A stretch of DNA of 64,000 nucleotides from Azoarcus sp. L1K30 (lineage in GTDB: Bacteria; Pseudomonadota; Gammaproteobacteria; Burkholderiales; Rhodocyclaceae), in assembly GCF_018122735.1 (NCBI RefSeq), contig NZ_JAGRRD010000001.1, positions 2,648,639 through 2,712,638 of the forward strand, read 5' to 3'. The position numbers and the translations under genes are program-made. The notes under the pieces were generated by a model that saw nothing but the letters and a program-made list of their open reading frames with translations, did not search any database and had not been told where the DNA came from. Below, piece by piece: positions 7,644 to 14,842 of this stretch (the first letter of the stretch is position 1; each line of letters starts with the position of its first letter).

Positions 7644-8186
7644 TCACTGCGCAGACCATTCCATGAAAACAGCGCTTTGCTGATAGCCATCGAGATCCTG
7701 CTTTTCCTGATACGCCGACATGCTGTTGTCAGAGTACGGATCTATGTCCACAAAGCCTACAGAGCGGTAAAGCGTGTGTGCCGCGCTTAAAGCCTTCAGG
7801 CTTTCCAGGCGAACCGTTCCATAGCCCAATATCCTGGCATCATGGAGGAGTGTTTCAACCAGTGCGCGACCGGCCCCGACACCCCGGAGGTGATCTTGAA
7901 CATACATTCGTTGAATCTCCCCAAGGCCGGGAGCCAGGCGCTTGAGGCAACCGACGCCTGAGAAGCCGGTTCCTGATTCGATCAGGTAGAAGCGGCCATT
8001 CGGCGGGTAGAACTTGGATCGATCATTGATGTCCGATGCGACCATTGCCTCGACATCGAACGACAGCCCGTACTCGGACCTTGCGATGCCAGCCACCCAA
8101 AGAAGGTACTCGGTAATCAGTTGGCGAGCGGCATCGCGGTGCGCTTGCGTTTCAACAGGGATCAAAGCGAATTTGCGATCGAGCAT
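7644..8186 (-). CDS. GNAT-family N-acetyltransferase (integron cassette)
   Basis: 180 residues. Motif A is IQRMYVQDHLRGVGAGRALV with the R-G-x-G-A/G-R acetyl-CoA loop, followed by LRLESLKALSAAHTLYRSVG-type spacing (YGTVRLESLKALSAAHTLYR) and GFVDIDPYSDN. It resembles the PhnO/YjdJ-like group in which a C-terminal SMSAYQEK region ends the fold. GCAGGAGCCTTC precedes the ATG at 8186. The longer frame from 8279 reads through the neighbouring attC. This is a second, only distantly related acetyltransferase cassette beside the one at 7112; the substrate is unknown. Confidence 0.84.
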   Translation of the reverse strand: MLDRKFALIPVETQAHRDAARQLITEYLLWVAGIARSEYGLSFDVEAMVASDINDRSKFYPPNGRFYLIESGTGFSGVGCLKRLAPGLGEIQRMYVQDHLRGVGAGRALVETLLHDARILGYGTVRLESLKALSAAHTLYRSVGFVDIDPYSDNSMSAYQEKQDLDGYQQSAVFMEWSAQ

Positions 8187-8211
8187 GAAGGCTCCTGCTT
8201 CTTGACGCCTG

Positions 8212-8287
8212 GCGTAAAGGAACCGGGTGCGCCACTTGCGGCGCATCCCAGCGACCAGAGAGAGCCAACTCGACCGCAATGTTATGC
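8212..8287 (-). repeat. attC site of the 8301-8684 cassette
   Basis: Left core GCGTAAA and right core GTTATGC flank an inner stem GGGTGCGCC / GGCGCATCC. The site sits between the SnoaL-like gene and the acetyltransferase start. The left core is mutated relative to RYYYAAC. Confidence 0.5.
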
Positions 8288-8300
8288 CGCATGGCGGGCC

Positions 8301-8684
8301 TCAACTGATGTCTGTGATTTTTGAGATCGCTCCATCTTGGAACTCGAACTCGGAGCGGCCAGAGAAATTTAGAACTTGCCCTTTCTTCAGGCCATTTGGC
8401 AGATCCGCAGCAACGACGGCACGAAAAGCGATTGTGGCAACCGCTACAGAGCCTTGAAGCTCGAAGGACTCAATTTTCTGCTGCCGTTCGGAGAACAGCG
8501 ATAACGACTGCTGCGCGAGAGTTCTAAGTTCCGTAACCCCATTTGTGCGTGCGTTCACGACACCAGCAGAAATGTTCTTGAATTCAATCTGCGGATGAAC
8601 ATTCATGAGCATGTCGTCAATGTTCTTGCGGTTGTATGCGTCGATGTAGTGGTCGACGATTGCGCGAATATCAATAGAACTCAA
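8301..8684 (-). CDS. SnoaL/NTF2-like protein (integron cassette)
   Basis: 127 residues with the cone-shaped NTF2 fold signature: IRAIVDHYIDAYNRKNIDDM, LMNVHPQIEFKNISAG, then strands VAVATIAFRAVVAADLPNGL and LNFSGRSEFEFQDGAISKIT. Such proteins are ketosteroid-isomerase-like enzymes or binding proteins; no catalytic dyad is convincing here. It is flanked by attC sites on both sides. The start is at 8684, since TTGGTATCTCCGAG downstream of the preceding attC leaves room for a weak ribosome binding site (CGGAGATACC on the coding strand). Confidence 0.8.
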   Translation of the reverse strand: MSSIDIRAIVDHYIDAYNRKNIDDMLMNVHPQIEFKNISAGVVNARTNGVTELRTLAQQSLSLFSERQQKIESFELQGSVAVATIAFRAVVAADLPNGLKKGQVLNFSGRSEFEFQDGAISKITDIS

Positions 8685-8716
8685 TTGGTATCTCCGAGAA
8701 ATGCTGAATGACTTAG

Positions 8717-8781
8717 AACTAACCCGCGCTGCGCGGCTTTACCAAGCAGCGTCCACCGAACTGAAAGAATCGAGGTTGAGC
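8717..8781 (-). repeat. attC site of the 8795-9283 cassette
   Basis: AACTAAC at the left and GTTGAGC at the right (fits GTTRRRY), with CGCGCTGCGCGGCTTTACC and AGCAGCGTCC between them. It is the same sub-family as the sites at 7042 and 14690. Confidence 0.72.
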
Positions 8782-8794
8782 ACCTTGTCAGGAA

Positions 8795-9283
8795 TCACTT
8801 TCGGCTGGAAAAGAGTTTATCGTAAGCGGCAGTGGAGAACCCTTGGACTCGCTGCCCTCTAGCCAATAGCAAAGGAACGCCTTTTCCACCACCGGCTTGG
8901 GCAAACGATGCCTTCCCCTCGTTTGTATCGATATCAATTTCTTCGTATGAAATGCCCTTACCAGCCAAATAGGCCTTAGCTTTCGCACAATATCCACACC
9001 ACGTCGCCGAGTAGAGAACAGTACTTTCGCGCGACGCAACAACTGGCGCCGATGCTCTCAGCCTCTTCAGTTGTTCAACATATGAGGCGGCTTGCTTGGG
9101 CAAGGCACTGCTGGGAAGATTCTCAAACGTAATCGTCTTCTCGATCCTCCCTTCAACCGGGGGGCGGTCACTGTAAACGACTTTTCCATCTGGTCCAATC
9201 GATTTGTACATCGTATCGGCAAATGTAGTGGTTGCCGAAAAGCCAATAATGAGCATGAGCATTGAATGATAGAGAGATGCCAT
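8795..9283 (-). CDS. DUF4124-glutaredoxin fusion, exported (integron cassette)
   Basis: 162 residues. A signal peptide (about 1-22, ending in TTTFADT) leads to a DUF4124 segment, MYKSIGPDGKVVYSDRPP, then a glutaredoxin domain (about 85-160) with the redox motif CGYC in LYSATWCGYCAKAKAYLAGK, a GISYEEIDIDTNEGK strand and a G-VPLLLARGQRVQGF substrate loop (cis-Pro in GVPLL). It is probably a periplasmic thiol-disulfide protein. DUF4124-glutaredoxin fusions are known in proteobacterial chromosomes; here the gene is flanked by attC sites, so it moved as a cassette. Confidence 0.86.
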   Translation of the reverse strand: MASLYHSMLMLIIGFSATTTFADTMYKSIGPDGKVVYSDRPPVEGRIEKTITFENLPSSALPKQAASYVEQLKRLRASAPVVASRESTVLYSATWCGYCAKAKAYLAGKGISYEEIDIDTNEGKASFAQAGGGKGVPLLLARGQRVQGFSTAAYDKLFSSRK

Positions 9284-9290
9284 GTGTGAG

Positions 9291-9335
9291 GCCTAACATT
9301 TTATGAAAGAGGGGCTGCGGAGCGCTTTATCGAGC
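9291..9335 (-). repeat. Half attC site
   Basis: A GCCTAAC core followed by GAAAGAGGGGCTGCGGAGCG and CTTTATCGAGCAGC matches the left arm of the GCGCTGCGCGG-TTTA sub-family, but no right core follows. Instead the reading frame of a truncated gene runs straight into it, so the site has lost its right half by deletion. Confidence 0.5.
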
Positions 9336-9517
9336 AGCAAGAAGCAATCATCTCCAGAACCATTGCGCATGGACGCCATTTCTTCTCCTGCCCCCATTTT
9401 GCTGTCATAGCTGCAATAGCGATATTGCCATTCTGGACAAAGGATCGCATCGAGCATGGCAAGCGATTGCATGACCCGACGTAGCTGGGGAATTGATGGA
9501 AGCAAATCAGGCGACAT
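9293..9517 (-). pseudogene. Truncated cassette gene, conserved hypothetical
   Basis: From the ATG at 9517 it reads MSPDLLPSIPQLRRVMQSLA then MLDAILCPEWQYRYCSYDSK and EEMASMRNGSGDD. I recognise this pattern (AMLDAI-x-PEW-x-YRY-S-x-S-K, GEEMASMRNG-GD) from a widespread small protein family of unknown function whose members continue for some 60 more residues. Here the frame instead reads through a half attC and stops at 9293, so the C-terminal half is missing. An upstream in-frame ATG at 9541 lies inside the preceding attC. Confidence 0.6.
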
Positions 9518-9525
9518 GAGTAGCA

Positions 9526-9594
9526 ACCTGACGCTTGACATGAGAGGCTCGACCCGGCTTGCCGGGGCGTGCCCTCTCGATGGAAGGGTCAGCC
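9526..9594 (-). repeat. attC site with altered core (CTGAC/GTCAG)
   Basis: The arms ACCTGACGCTTGACATGAG and CTCGATGGAAGGGTCAGCC are complementary, with a CGACCCGGCTTGCCGGGGCG centre. The usual CTAAC/GTTAG core is changed to CTGAC/GTCAG on both sides, so pairing is kept. The stop of the 9589 gene lies in the right core. Confidence 0.65.
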
Positions 9595-10140
9595 GTCATT
9601 GTCGTGCGACTCCAGGGCCAGCAAGAGACTGGTTCTGTGCTCGCGAGCGACGGTTTGCCACGACTCGCCACAAAGTGCGGCCTCAATTGCCCAAAGGAGA
9701 TTGAGGCTGACCCGTGCCCCCGACCGCTTGGCCATGGAGAAGGCAGCAACAGACCCTAGCGCAGCGAGGTGTTCAGCAGACTTGACTCCGGCTGCAGCGA
9801 GGACTGCGGCCGACTTCGGGCCGAGGTTTGGCATGGCCTCAAGCTCAAGAATGGCTTGTGGTGATGGCGCCAACTTTCCGGATGGTTCAGCCGTGCGGCT
9901 CATTTTGCTGGCGCCGATGGCTGCAGTGATGGCCGCTTGAATTGCCGCCTTTGCCTGCGGGCTATTCTTCCAGCAGGTGGAACCGACGATTGCTGCTGCA
10001 CCTTCGACGATTTGGCGGGCATCAGCAGCAGCCAATTCCTTCAAGCTTGAAAAGCCCATCTGTTCTAACCGCGCGATGACCGTTGGTCCTACGCCCTTCA
10101 CGGCAAGGAGAAGTTCTCGATCAGTGGCTGCAAATGGCAT
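9589..10140 (-). CDS. Helix-hairpin-helix protein, Cdd1-like plus TfoX C-terminal domain (cassette)
   Basis: 183 residues with two helix-hairpin-helix regions. The first, ELLLAVKGVGPTVIARLEQM and GFSSLKELAAADARQIVEGA, resembles the Cdd1 'pathogenicity locus' family. The second (about 108-175), LEAMPNLGPKSAAVLAAAGV and LLWAIEAALCGESWQTVARE, is a TfoX C-terminal domain. Such domains bind DNA or protein; the function is unknown. The ATG at 10140 starts the fold; the longer frame to 10278 translates attC. The stop TGA falls inside its attC core. Confidence 0.8.
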   Translation of the reverse strand: MPFAATDRELLLAVKGVGPTVIARLEQMGFSSLKELAAADARQIVEGAAAIVGSTCWKNSPQAKAAIQAAITAAIGASKMSRTAEPSGKLAPSPQAILELEAMPNLGPKSAAVLAAAGVKSAEHLAALGSVAAFSMAKRSGARVSLNLLWAIEAALCGESWQTVAREHRTSLLLALESHDNDG

Positions 10141-10158
10141 CGAAAGTACTCGTGTGAC

Positions 10159-10240
10159 GGCTAACGCCCAAGTTCTCGGACAGCCATGCGAAGCATGGAC
10201 TTCCATGTGCGACGACGAGTTGGGCGCATGAGCGTTGGCG
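10159..10240 (-). repeat. attC site of the 10256-10651 cassette
   Basis: GGCTAAC, GCCCAAGTTCTCG, a loop with AGCCATGCGAAGCATGGACT, then CGACGAGTTGGGC and GCGTTGG. The inner stem GCCCAA/TTGGGC is perfect and the core pairs with one mismatch, a textbook attC layout with extrahelical bases. Confidence 0.76.
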
Positions 10241-10255
10241 CGCAGGTTGTGGAGC

Positions 10256-10651
10256 TCATGGTGAATATGGCTGCTCAACGATGCGTTGCGAGATCCACCA
10301 GATGTTGCCGTGCTGGTCTCTCACGCCTCCCTGGCGGTCACCGTAAGGCATATCATCGACGGGCATTTCAAGAGTTGCTCCGTGGTCCAGGGCTTGTTGG
10401 ATGGATTGGTCTGCATTCGCCACATAGAGATAGAACGCGGATGCCATGGCCTGATAGCGATCAGTGGCTTGGCTCACCATGACAGTTGAGTCACCGATCC
10501 GAACCTGTACGTTTTGAATGTCACCGTTGGGACGCATGGTCCTGCAAGTTTCCTTGCCGCCAAGGCCGTTGACGAGAAAGGATACGAATTCTTCGGCGCG
10601 ATCGACGAAGAAGTAGGGGGCGATGGTGTTGAAGCCTGGCGGGATGTACAT
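10256..10651 (-). CDS. VOC/glyoxalase-fold protein, PhnB-like (integron cassette)
   Basis: 131 residues. It begins MYIPPGFNTIAPYFFVDRAE with EEFVSFLVNGLGGKETCRTM, then VQVRIGDSTVMVSQATDRYQ, FYLYVANADQSIQQALDHGA and GDRQGGVRDQHGNIWWISQR. The paired beta-alpha-beta-beta-beta modules and the DRxGGVxDxxGNxWWI ending are typical of PhnB/YkcA-like VOC proteins, a fold used by glyoxalases, dioxygenases and resistance proteins. Ligand unknown. AGGAAGGGTC precedes the ATG. The cassette is cut just upstream by an IS110-type element. Confidence 0.86.
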   Translation of the reverse strand: MYIPPGFNTIAPYFFVDRAEEFVSFLVNGLGGKETCRTMRPNGDIQNVQVRIGDSTVMVSQATDRYQAMASAFYLYVANADQSIQQALDHGATLEMPVDDMPYGDRQGGVRDQHGNIWWISQRIVEQPYSP

Positions 10652-10677
10652 GACCCTTCCTATCGTGACTCGTAACG

Positions 10678-11593
10678 AATGAAATGGACGCCCCCTGTAC
10701 CAGCGGCATCGGCATACCAGATTGGGATTGCGAAAGTCTCAATCACGGTGAGGTGGAGTCAAAATGAACGTTACCACTGTCGGCATCGACCTGGCGAAGA
10801 ATGTATTCAGTGTGCATGGGGTCGGGAAGGATGGCAAGGTGCTGCTCAACCGAAGTGTCGGGCGTGGCGACCTGCTGCCGATGTTCGTGCAGATGCCGCC
10901 GTGCCTAATCGGTATGGAAGCGTGTTCGGGCACGCACCACTTCGCGCGCGAACTACGCCGGCTCGGGCACGACGCCCGGATCATGGCACCGCGCTTTGTC
11001 GCCCCCTATCGCAAGAGCGGCAAGAACGACGGCAATGACGTCGAGGCGATCTGCGAAGCGGTGGCGCTGCCGAACATGCGCTTCGTCGCGGTGAAATCGG
11101 TCGAACAGCAGACCGTGTTGGCGCTGCATCGGGTGCGCAAGGAAGTCTCCGACCAGCGCACGGCGCTCATCAACCAACTGCGAGGGATGCTGTGCGAATT
11201 CGGTGTGGTGTTGCCGCGCGGCCGCTACAGCTGCCGCCACAAACTGCCGCCAGCACTCAAAGAGTCCGGTAACGGCATTCCCGAGTTGGCGCGGCGGCTG
11301 TTCCATGAGGTGAACCAACGCATTGGAGCACTCGATGTCCAGATCCTCGCCCACGACCGCGAAATCGAAGCGCTCGCGCGCCACAGCGAAGCCGCGCAGC
11401 GCCTAATGGAGATCCCCGGTGTCGGATCGGTGACCGCGACCGCGATCGTCGCCAGTGTCGCCGACATGAAGATCTTCAAGAGCAGGAGTGAATTCGCCGC
11501 CTGGCTCGGCTTGGTGCCGCGCCAATATTCGACCGGCGGCAAGGTGCGCCTGGGGCGCATCACCAAACAGGGCGACGTGTATCTGCGAACCCT
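10678..11593 (+). mobile_element. IS110/IS1111-family element 1, 3'-truncated
   Basis: The left end follows CGTAACGAATG, an attC-type core, and carries ATGGACGCCCCC, comparable to the sub-terminal repeats of the other two IS110-type elements here. The transposase frame is cut at about 11593 by the IS3-family element, and no right end remains. Boundaries are approximate. Confidence 0.7.
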
Positions 11594-11633
11594 TGTATTG
11601 ACCCAGCAAATCCTGCACAGGTCATGCTGCTAA
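10764..11633 (+). pseudogene. IS110-family transposase (DEDD), C-terminally truncated
   Basis: Begins MNVTTVGIDLAKNVFSVHGV, with catalytic acidic residues in GIDLAK, GMEACSGTHH and GKNDGNDVEAI, and the C-terminal transposase_20 part EIPGVGSVTATAIVASV, AAWLGLVPRQYSTGGKVRLG and KQGDVYLRTL. After TLV the frame passes into the IS3 element and stops at 11633, so about 50 residues of the family's usual end are missing. GGTGGAGTC before the ATG is a fair ribosome binding site. Compared with its two relatives in this window it reads GNDVEA where DAADA is usual, and it is probably inactive. Confidence 0.85.
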
Positions 11634-11678
11634 AGCAAATGCCTCGGTGGGCGTCTTCATTTTCAGCGACTGATGGGG

Positions 11679-12443
11679 TCATTGCTGGTTGTAGAACTGA
11701 ATCCAGTCGCCGATCACTCGGCTGGCATGCTGCAAGGTTTCGAATCGGTGTCGGTGGACGCACTGCTCCTTAAGGGTGCGAATCATCCGTTCCACCAGAC
11801 CGTTCTGCTGTGGCGTGTAAGGTGTGATGAACTCCTGCTTCAGTCCGTAGCTTTTGACCAGTGTCGTGTAACTGCGGCTAGTGAAGACCAGGCCGTTATC
11901 CGAACGCAGCAGAAAAGGCTCTTTCACGCGTCCGAGCGTGCCGAAACGGGCAATCAGGGCTTGCTCCAGTGCGTTTTCGGCCGTTCGTGACTTCCCACTG
12001 CGAGAGACGTGCCAACCGAGCAACTCACGACTGAAACAGTCGATCACCAGTGCCATCGTGGCCCAGCCGTCACGACCTGCCCAGACACGGCAGAGATCGG
12101 TTGCCCAGCGCTCGTTCGGCCGTGACGCCCTTGAACGCCTTGCCTCAACCCGGGGCCGAAACCCGACAGGGCGCTTCCTGACCTGCCAGCCCTGGAGTTG
12201 AAACACCCGTTGTACCGTGTTCTTGTTGAATCCGAGCAGATGTGCCACGGTCCGGTAGCCAAAGGACGGGTTGTCTTCGATCATCGCCTTGATCGGTTCG
12301 GCAAAACAGGACTGAACCTGAGGCGGCGACTTCACCGTGCGGTAGTAGAACGTGCGACGTGGCACCTCAAACCATCGGCACAGCTGACTGATCGAGACGA
12401 CGATTCCTTCTTCCTTGAGTCCCTGACGGATCGTCTCGATCAC
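11679..12443 (-). CDS. IS3-family transposase orfB, premature stop near the C-terminus
   Basis: An integrase-core (rve) transposase. A helix-turn-helix lead (SISQLCRWFEVPRRTFYYRT) and HTH_21 segment (NPSFGYRTVAHLLGFNKNTV) precede the DDE triad: D in NERWATDLCRVW, D in LLRSDNGLVFTSR, and E in QNGLVERMIRTLKEQ. The frame stops after WIQFYNQQ; in relatives an Arg codon follows and the protein continues PHQSLKMKTPTEAFALAA. That sequence is present here after an in-frame TGA, to a stop at 11622. The GTG start at 12443 overlaps the orfA stop (GTGA), and a frameshift fusion from the A7 run at 12473-12479 is possible. Confidence 0.85.
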   Translation of the reverse strand: MIETIRQGLKEEGIVVSISQLCRWFEVPRRTFYYRTVKSPPQVQSCFAEPIKAMIEDNPSFGYRTVAHLLGFNKNTVQRVFQLQGWQVRKRPVGFRPRVEARRSRASRPNERWATDLCRVWAGRDGWATMALVIDCFSRELLGWHVSRSGKSRTAENALEQALIARFGTLGRVKEPFLLRSDNGLVFTSRSYTTLVKSYGLKQEFITPYTPQQNGLVERMIRTLKEQCVHRHRFETLQHASRVIGDWIQFYNQQ

Positions 12444-12754
12444 TTCTCGTCCTCGCCCAGCAGGGACTGCAATTTTTTTCTGGCGCGCAGCTCCAGCATC
12501 GCCTCACCATAGGCTTCCTGCAACTGCTTGATCTGCTTCTCGTACTGCTCCCGGATGTCCAGCGGATTCGCTCGCAGGGCATTCTCCATGCCCCGCCTGG
12601 CCTCTTCGATCCACGTCTCAATCTCCGATGGAGGCAGGTCATACGAACGACTAGCCTCTGCCACCGTCGTCTTGCCCTGCAGGATTTCCATCACCAACGC
12701 ACTCTTGCGCTTGGCCATCCAGCGCTTGATCTCGTCTTCCATTGCCGTACCCAT
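12440..12754 (-). CDS. IS3-family transposase orfA
   Basis: 104 residues. Helix-turn-helix: KRKSALVMEILQGKTTVAEA then SRSYDLPPSEIETWIEEARR, followed by a leucine-rich coiled coil, EQYEKQIKQLQEAYGEAMLE. This is the DNA-binding subunit of IS3-type elements. The ATG at 12754 or the one at 12742 (MEDEIKRW) may be used; the ribosome binding site AGAAAGGAGTGACAC favours 12754. The A7 run in the RARKKLQ codons suits programmed -1 frameshifting into orfB. Confidence 0.85.
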   Translation of the reverse strand: MGTAMEDEIKRWMAKRKSALVMEILQGKTTVAEASRSYDLPPSEIETWIEEARRGMENALRANPLDIREQYEKQIKQLQEAYGEAMLELRARKKLQSLLGEDEK

Positions 12755-12819
12755 GTGTCACTCCTTTCTAGGTTAACACCTGAGCAGCTTTTCACTGGGT
12801 TAATACAGAAGCCGCACCT

Positions 12820-12836
12820 CGACCGAAATGTTAGAC
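12820..12836 (-). repeat. Right half of an attC cut by the IS3 element
   Basis: CGACCGAAATGTTAGAC keeps the right arm and the GTTAGAC core (compare CGACGGAATGGTTAGAC at 16895-16911). The left half was lost to the IS3 insertion. The stop of the 12831 gene lies in the core. Confidence 0.55.
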
Positions 12837-13193
12837 GGCGATTTCATTGCGTAAAGCCTCTAATTCCTTGACGTGGACTGAGCGAGCCAATCCTTCTCCG
12901 CCTGCAGTGGCAGCACTAGCACACCACCTAGCCCGATCAATTGCAAAATCGAGTGCGACAAGGCGCAACTCATTTGAATTGAAGTGAGGCAAGGCGTGCT
13001 GCAAAAGCAAAGCGGTGAAATCTACATCGCGAGGCCAGCCGAGCTCATTTGCCTCAGGTTCTAAGGCGGCCAATTGCGAGCGCAATTCTTGGACACTTCT
13101 AGCCTGCGTAACTGAGGTAACAAGCAACTCAATTTGAGATGTATCGCTGCCTTCTTTTCGGAGTGCGGTGCGGTGATATGCGAGAGCGTCCAT
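12831..13193 (-). CDS. Hypothetical protein (integron cassette)
   Basis: 120 residues with no recognised family. The sequence is soluble and mostly helical: MDALAYHRTALRKEGSDTSQ, IELLVTSVTQARSVQELRSQ, LAALEPEANELGWPRDVDFT, ALLLQHALPHFNSNELRLVA. It is supported as a gene by its cassette layout: the ATG at 13193 lies ten bases after a GTCTAAC core, and the TAA stop lies inside the GTTAGAC core of its own attC. Both flanking attC sites are broken by insertion sequences, so this cassette is now trapped. Confidence 0.66.
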   Translation of the reverse strand: MDALAYHRTALRKEGSDTSQIELLVTSVTQARSVQELRSQLAALEPEANELGWPRDVDFTALLLQHALPHFNSNELRLVALDFAIDRARWCASAATAGGEGLARSVHVKELEALRNEIAV

Positions 13194-13202
13194 GGCTAAG
13201 CC

Positions 13203-13209
13203 GTCTAAC
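13203..13209 (-). repeat. attC left core interrupted by IS110 element 2
   Basis: GTCTAAC followed by GAATG and then the left end of an IS110-type element. The same TAACGAAT context occurs at 10673, 14468 and in the intact attC at 18836, which shows the element sits just inside an attC core. Confidence 0.55.
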
Positions 13210-14440
13210 GAATGAAAGGGACTTCCCGGTCCCGGCCTGACCGCATTGCGGCAACTGGCACGAAAGTGCCACGATGGGAAGTGCGAAGTCTCATCAATCT
13301 GTCCGAAAGGGGAAGTCCATGAACATTCTGACCGTTGGGATCGATCTCGCCAAGAGTGTATTTGCTGTGCATGGAGTGAATGAAGGCGGCCGTGCCGAAC
13401 TCGTGCGCCCGGCCGTGCCGCGCGAAAAATTGCACGAACTCATCGCGACGCTGCCGCCGTGCGTGATCGGCATGGAAGCATGTTCGGGCGCCCATCATTG
13501 GGCCCGGTTGTTTCAGGCTGCAGGGCACACGGTGCGCTTGGTTGCGCCGAAGTTTGTCACGCCTTACCGGATGAGCGGACGGCGCAGCAAGAACGACGCG
13601 GCCGATGCGGCGGCGATCTGTGAGGCCGTGCAACGGCCACACATGCGCTTTGTGCCGATCAAGACGCTCGATCAACAATCCCAACTGATGGTGCACCGCG
13701 CCCGCCAAGGGTTCGTCGAGCAGCGCACGGCCACAATCAACCGCATCCGTGGCCTGCTGGCCGAGTTGGGTATCGTGCTGCCGCTCAAGGCGGCCACCGT
13801 CCGCCGCCGTGCCGCCCTGTGCCTGGAAGAGTTGCCCGGCTGGGCCAACACGGTCATAGGGGATTTGCTCGGCGAAGTCGATCGCCTCGATGACCGTATC
13901 GCACAATATGACCGACACATCCGCCAGATTGCCCGGCAAGACATCCGCGCCCAGCGCCTGACCCGGCTGAGCGGTGTGGGCGAGACCACCGCAACGTGTC
14001 TGGTCGCCATGATCGGCAACGGTCACGACTTCGACTGCGGCCGCCAGTTCGCCGCCTGGCTCGGTTTGGTGCCCGGTCAGTACAGCTCTGGCGGCAAGGC
14101 ACGGCTCGGACGCATCACCAAGGCGGGCGATGCGTACCTGCGCAGCCTGCTTGTCATGGGCGCACGAGCCGTGCTGGCAGCAGCCCGTAACAAGACTGAC
14201 AGTCTGAGTCGATGGGCACTGGCGGTGCAGCAACGGCGAGGCTATTGGAAGGCCGTCGTAGCCATCGCCGCGAAGAACGCGCGTATGGCCTGGGCGGTAT
14301 TGCGACGAGGCGAAGCCTTTGCACTGCCAGCTTGAAACATTGCCGCTTACCAACCGACCAGAACGAATCGATTTGACCGCCGCGTGACGACAAGCGTTGA
14401 TGACAACAGGTTCGGACCTGCGCGGGGAGTGACCGATTAA
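13210..14440 (+). mobile_element. IS110/IS1111-family element 2
   Basis: An intact transposase gene lies between a left sub-terminal AAGGGACTTCCCGG and a plausible right match CGGGGAGTGACC near 14423-14434. The left flank is an attC core. Length is about 1.2 kb and the exact ends are uncertain. The insertion is oriented opposite to cassette transcription, as are the other two. Confidence 0.72.
13319..14335 (+). CDS. IS110-family transposase, intact
   Basis: 338 residues. The RuvC-like DEDD domain has D in TVGIDLAKSVFAVHG, E in IGMEACSGAHHW and D in RRSKNDAADAAAIC. A coiled-coil middle is followed by the transposase_20 domain: LSGVGETTATCLVAMI, FAAWLGLVPGQYSSGGKARL (SSGGK, serine nucleophile region), GRITKAGDAYLRSLLV. 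Such enzymes recombine DNA guided by an element-encoded bridge RNA in the family members studied. AAAGGGGAAGTCC places the ATG at 13319. All motifs look intact, so it may be active. Confidence 0.9.
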   Translation: MNILTVGIDLAKSVFAVHGVNEGGRAELVRPAVPREKLHELIATLPPCVIGMEACSGAHHWARLFQAAGHTVRLVAPKFVTPYRMSGRRSKNDAADAAAICEAVQRPHMRFVPIKTLDQQSQLMVHRARQGFVEQRTATINRIRGLLAELGIVLPLKAATVRRRAALCLEELPGWANTVIGDLLGEVDRLDDRIAQYDRHIRQIARQDIRAQRLTRLSGVGETTATCLVAMIGNGHDFDCGRQFAAWLGLVPGQYSSGGKARLGRITKAGDAYLRSLLVMGARAVLAAARNKTDSLSRWALAVQQRRGYWKAVVAIAAKNARMAWAVLRRGEAFALPA

Positions 14441-14690
14441 CTCAAGGGCGGCCGCATGTGTGCCGGCTAACGAATGGGTCCCCCGCGTGCGTCCTTCATC
14501 AGGGTCCGCAGCCAATCGACGGCTGTAACGATGACCGTTTGTAGTTTGGCCAGTCCGCATCTTGTTGTTCCTGATCGCTTAGCTGCCTGCCCGGGTGCCG
14601 TGGTGTCGAAGAGCGAGAATCAATGCCCGCTACGCGGGCCGGGGAATACTATTGCTTGACAGGTGGAGAAGCCCTTGTAGTCGAAGGTAA
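14441..14690. other. Non-coding stretch between two IS110 elements
   Basis: Contains a GGCTAACGAATGGG half attC core (14465-14474) and a small hairpin GCCCGCTACGCGGGC near 14622, but no supported reading frame. It could be the rest of a non-coding cassette or the end of another IS110-type element; I cannot decide by eye. Confidence 0.35.
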
Positions 14691-14756
14691 GGGGCGCTGC
14701 GCGGAGCTTTATCGCGCAGCGTCCAGCGACCGAAGGGAGCGACCTTGACTGATGGG
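14690..14756 (-). repeat. attC left arm interrupted by IS110 element 3
   Basis: GGGGCGCTGCGCGGAGCTTT, ATCGCGCAGCGTCCAGCGACC and AGCGACCTTGACTGATGG belong to the same sub-family as the sites at 7042 and 8717. The right end, GATGGGTTAGGC at 16191-16202, lies on the other side of the element, so one attC is split in two. Confidence 0.5.
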
Positions 14757-14842
14757 ATGGACTCCCCCTCCTTTTCGGCGCTCAATTGGCGCCACCGGTG
14801 CTCATGGGGATGGGGATCGGTCTTCAGAAGGAGGAGTCCGTC

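Larger units (their letters stand above)
11594..12807 (-). mobile_element. IS3-family insertion sequence
   Basis: Ends are TGTATTGACCCAG at the left and, read inward from the right, TGTATTAACCCAG, giving imperfect inverted repeats 1.2 kb apart. They flank an orfA/orfB pair with an A7 run near the end of orfA, typical of IS3 frameshift elements. The left flank is IS110 transposase and the right flank is attC, with no target duplication visible, so a deletion accompanied or followed insertion. Confidence 0.76.

Noticed and set aside
7500-7690. N-terminal extensions of the cassette acetyltransferases and the HhH protein to earlier start codons
   Set aside because: The extensions translate attC palindromes; starts directly after the attC core agree with family starts.
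12420-12480. A7 run in orfA as a sequencing error
   Set aside because: A slippery A-run at this place is normal for IS3 elements and orfA and orfB overlap as expected.
13205-14560. A 451-codon minus-strand frame across IS110 element 2
   Set aside because: Antisense to an intact transposase; composition is shadow-like.
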